The notes under the pieces: model-generated | What the model was told of the DNA's origin: nothing | The model's input: the letters and a program-made list of their open reading frames with translations, nothing else | Databases searched by the model: none | Position numbers and translations under genes: made by a program | Part shown: positions 12,640 to 12,720 of the stretch, piece after piece | How the letters are laid out: every line of letters begins with the position of its first letter | Numbering within the stretch: position 1 is the stretch's first letter | Assembly: GCA_900771185.1 (NCBI GenBank) | Contig: CAAGND010000263.1 | Location: 1 to 12,720, forward strand | Direction of reading: 5' to 3' | Length of the DNA stretch: 12,720 bases | DNA from: Clostridia bacterium | Lineage (GTDB): Bacteria > Bacillota > Clostridia > Oscillospirales > Acutalibacteraceae

Positions 12640-12720
12640 GACTGTTGAAAAAGCCACGAAGCCAAGTGAGCCGCACTCGTCGGCGTACAGAGGTACGGCA
12701 GAGTGCGGCTCGCGCAGGAA
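12640..12720. repeat. Partial palindromic intergenic element cut by the window edge
   Basis: An 11-bp perfect stem (12668-12678 with 12701-12711, GAGCCGCACTC/GAGTGCGGCTC) encloses a smaller stem CGTAC/GTACG (12684-12688 with 12693-12697, loop AGAG). The left flank GACTGTTGAAAAAGCCACG (12640-12658) looks like the outer arm of a larger hairpin whose right arm would lie just past base 12720. No open frame of note and no transposase. Resembles a miniature or REP-like repeat; the full size is unknown. Confidence 0.55.

Noticed and set aside
1..12720. CRISPR array, tRNA, rRNA, transposase or phage genes
   Set aside because: Looked for by eye on both strands; no regularly spaced repeats, cloverleaf sequences or integrase/transposase motifs were seen.

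Overview
The window looks like chromosomal DNA of an endospore-forming Clostridia-class Firmicute, probably a gut-type Oscillospirales/Ruminococcaceae-like organism. The reasons are a clear forebore sigma factor SigG, a DUF421-DUF4363 membrane pair typical of Clostridia, strong GGAGG ribosome binding sites, sigma-A promoters close to consensus, and several intracellular glycan-processing genes. The genus is inference. I see no rRNA, tRNA, CRISPR array, transposase or phage gene.

Layout: (1) 1-705, the 3' part of pyrB, whose product ends in a PyrI-like four-cysteine zinc domain. A shared bidirectional terminator follows at 718-759. (2) 764-3787 on the minus strand, a two-gene carbohydrate operon: a sugar-phosphate isomerase/epimerase-like TIM barrel and a large cytoplasmic glycosidase-like protein. 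It has a sigma-A promoter at 3828-3856 with a perfect 10-bp palindrome over the start of transcription. (3) 3908-4746 on the plus strand, a lone sigG gene with a sigma-F-like promoter, ended by a bidirectional hairpin at 4807-4837. (4) 4857-9643 on the minus strand, a tight four-gene operon in the order ROK sugar kinase, SIS-domain (GmhA-like) phosphosugar isomerase, GH2 glycosidase, MATE transporter. It starts from a good sigma-A promoter at 9676-9704. (5) 9788-10842 on the plus strand, a translationally coupled DUF421-DUF4363 membrane pair. (6) 10843-11141, a 299-bp gap with a possible folded RNA or terminator and a strong sigma-A promoter. (7) 11142-12548, an NfeD-stomatin (SPFH) membrane-microdomain operon. 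(8) 12549-12720, a gene-free tail full of perfect hairpins that looks like an intergenic repeat element cut by the window edge.

How the parts may work together: the two minus-strand operons flank sigG, and all their enzymes lack signal peptides. They are best read as cytoplasmic processing of imported glycosides or oligosaccharides, with a glycosidase releasing sugar and an isomerase, epimerase or kinase channelling it. Neither operon contains an ABC or PTS importer; the only transporter is a MATE exporter at the end of the GH2 operon. This suggests export of a released aglycone or other product. The least ordinary items are the PyrB-zinc-domain fusion without an allosteric domain, the uncharacterised glycosidase-epimerase pair with its operator-like palindrome, the GH2-MATE association, sigG apart from sigE, and the hairpin cluster at the right edge. 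I found nothing that clearly amounts to a wholly new system.
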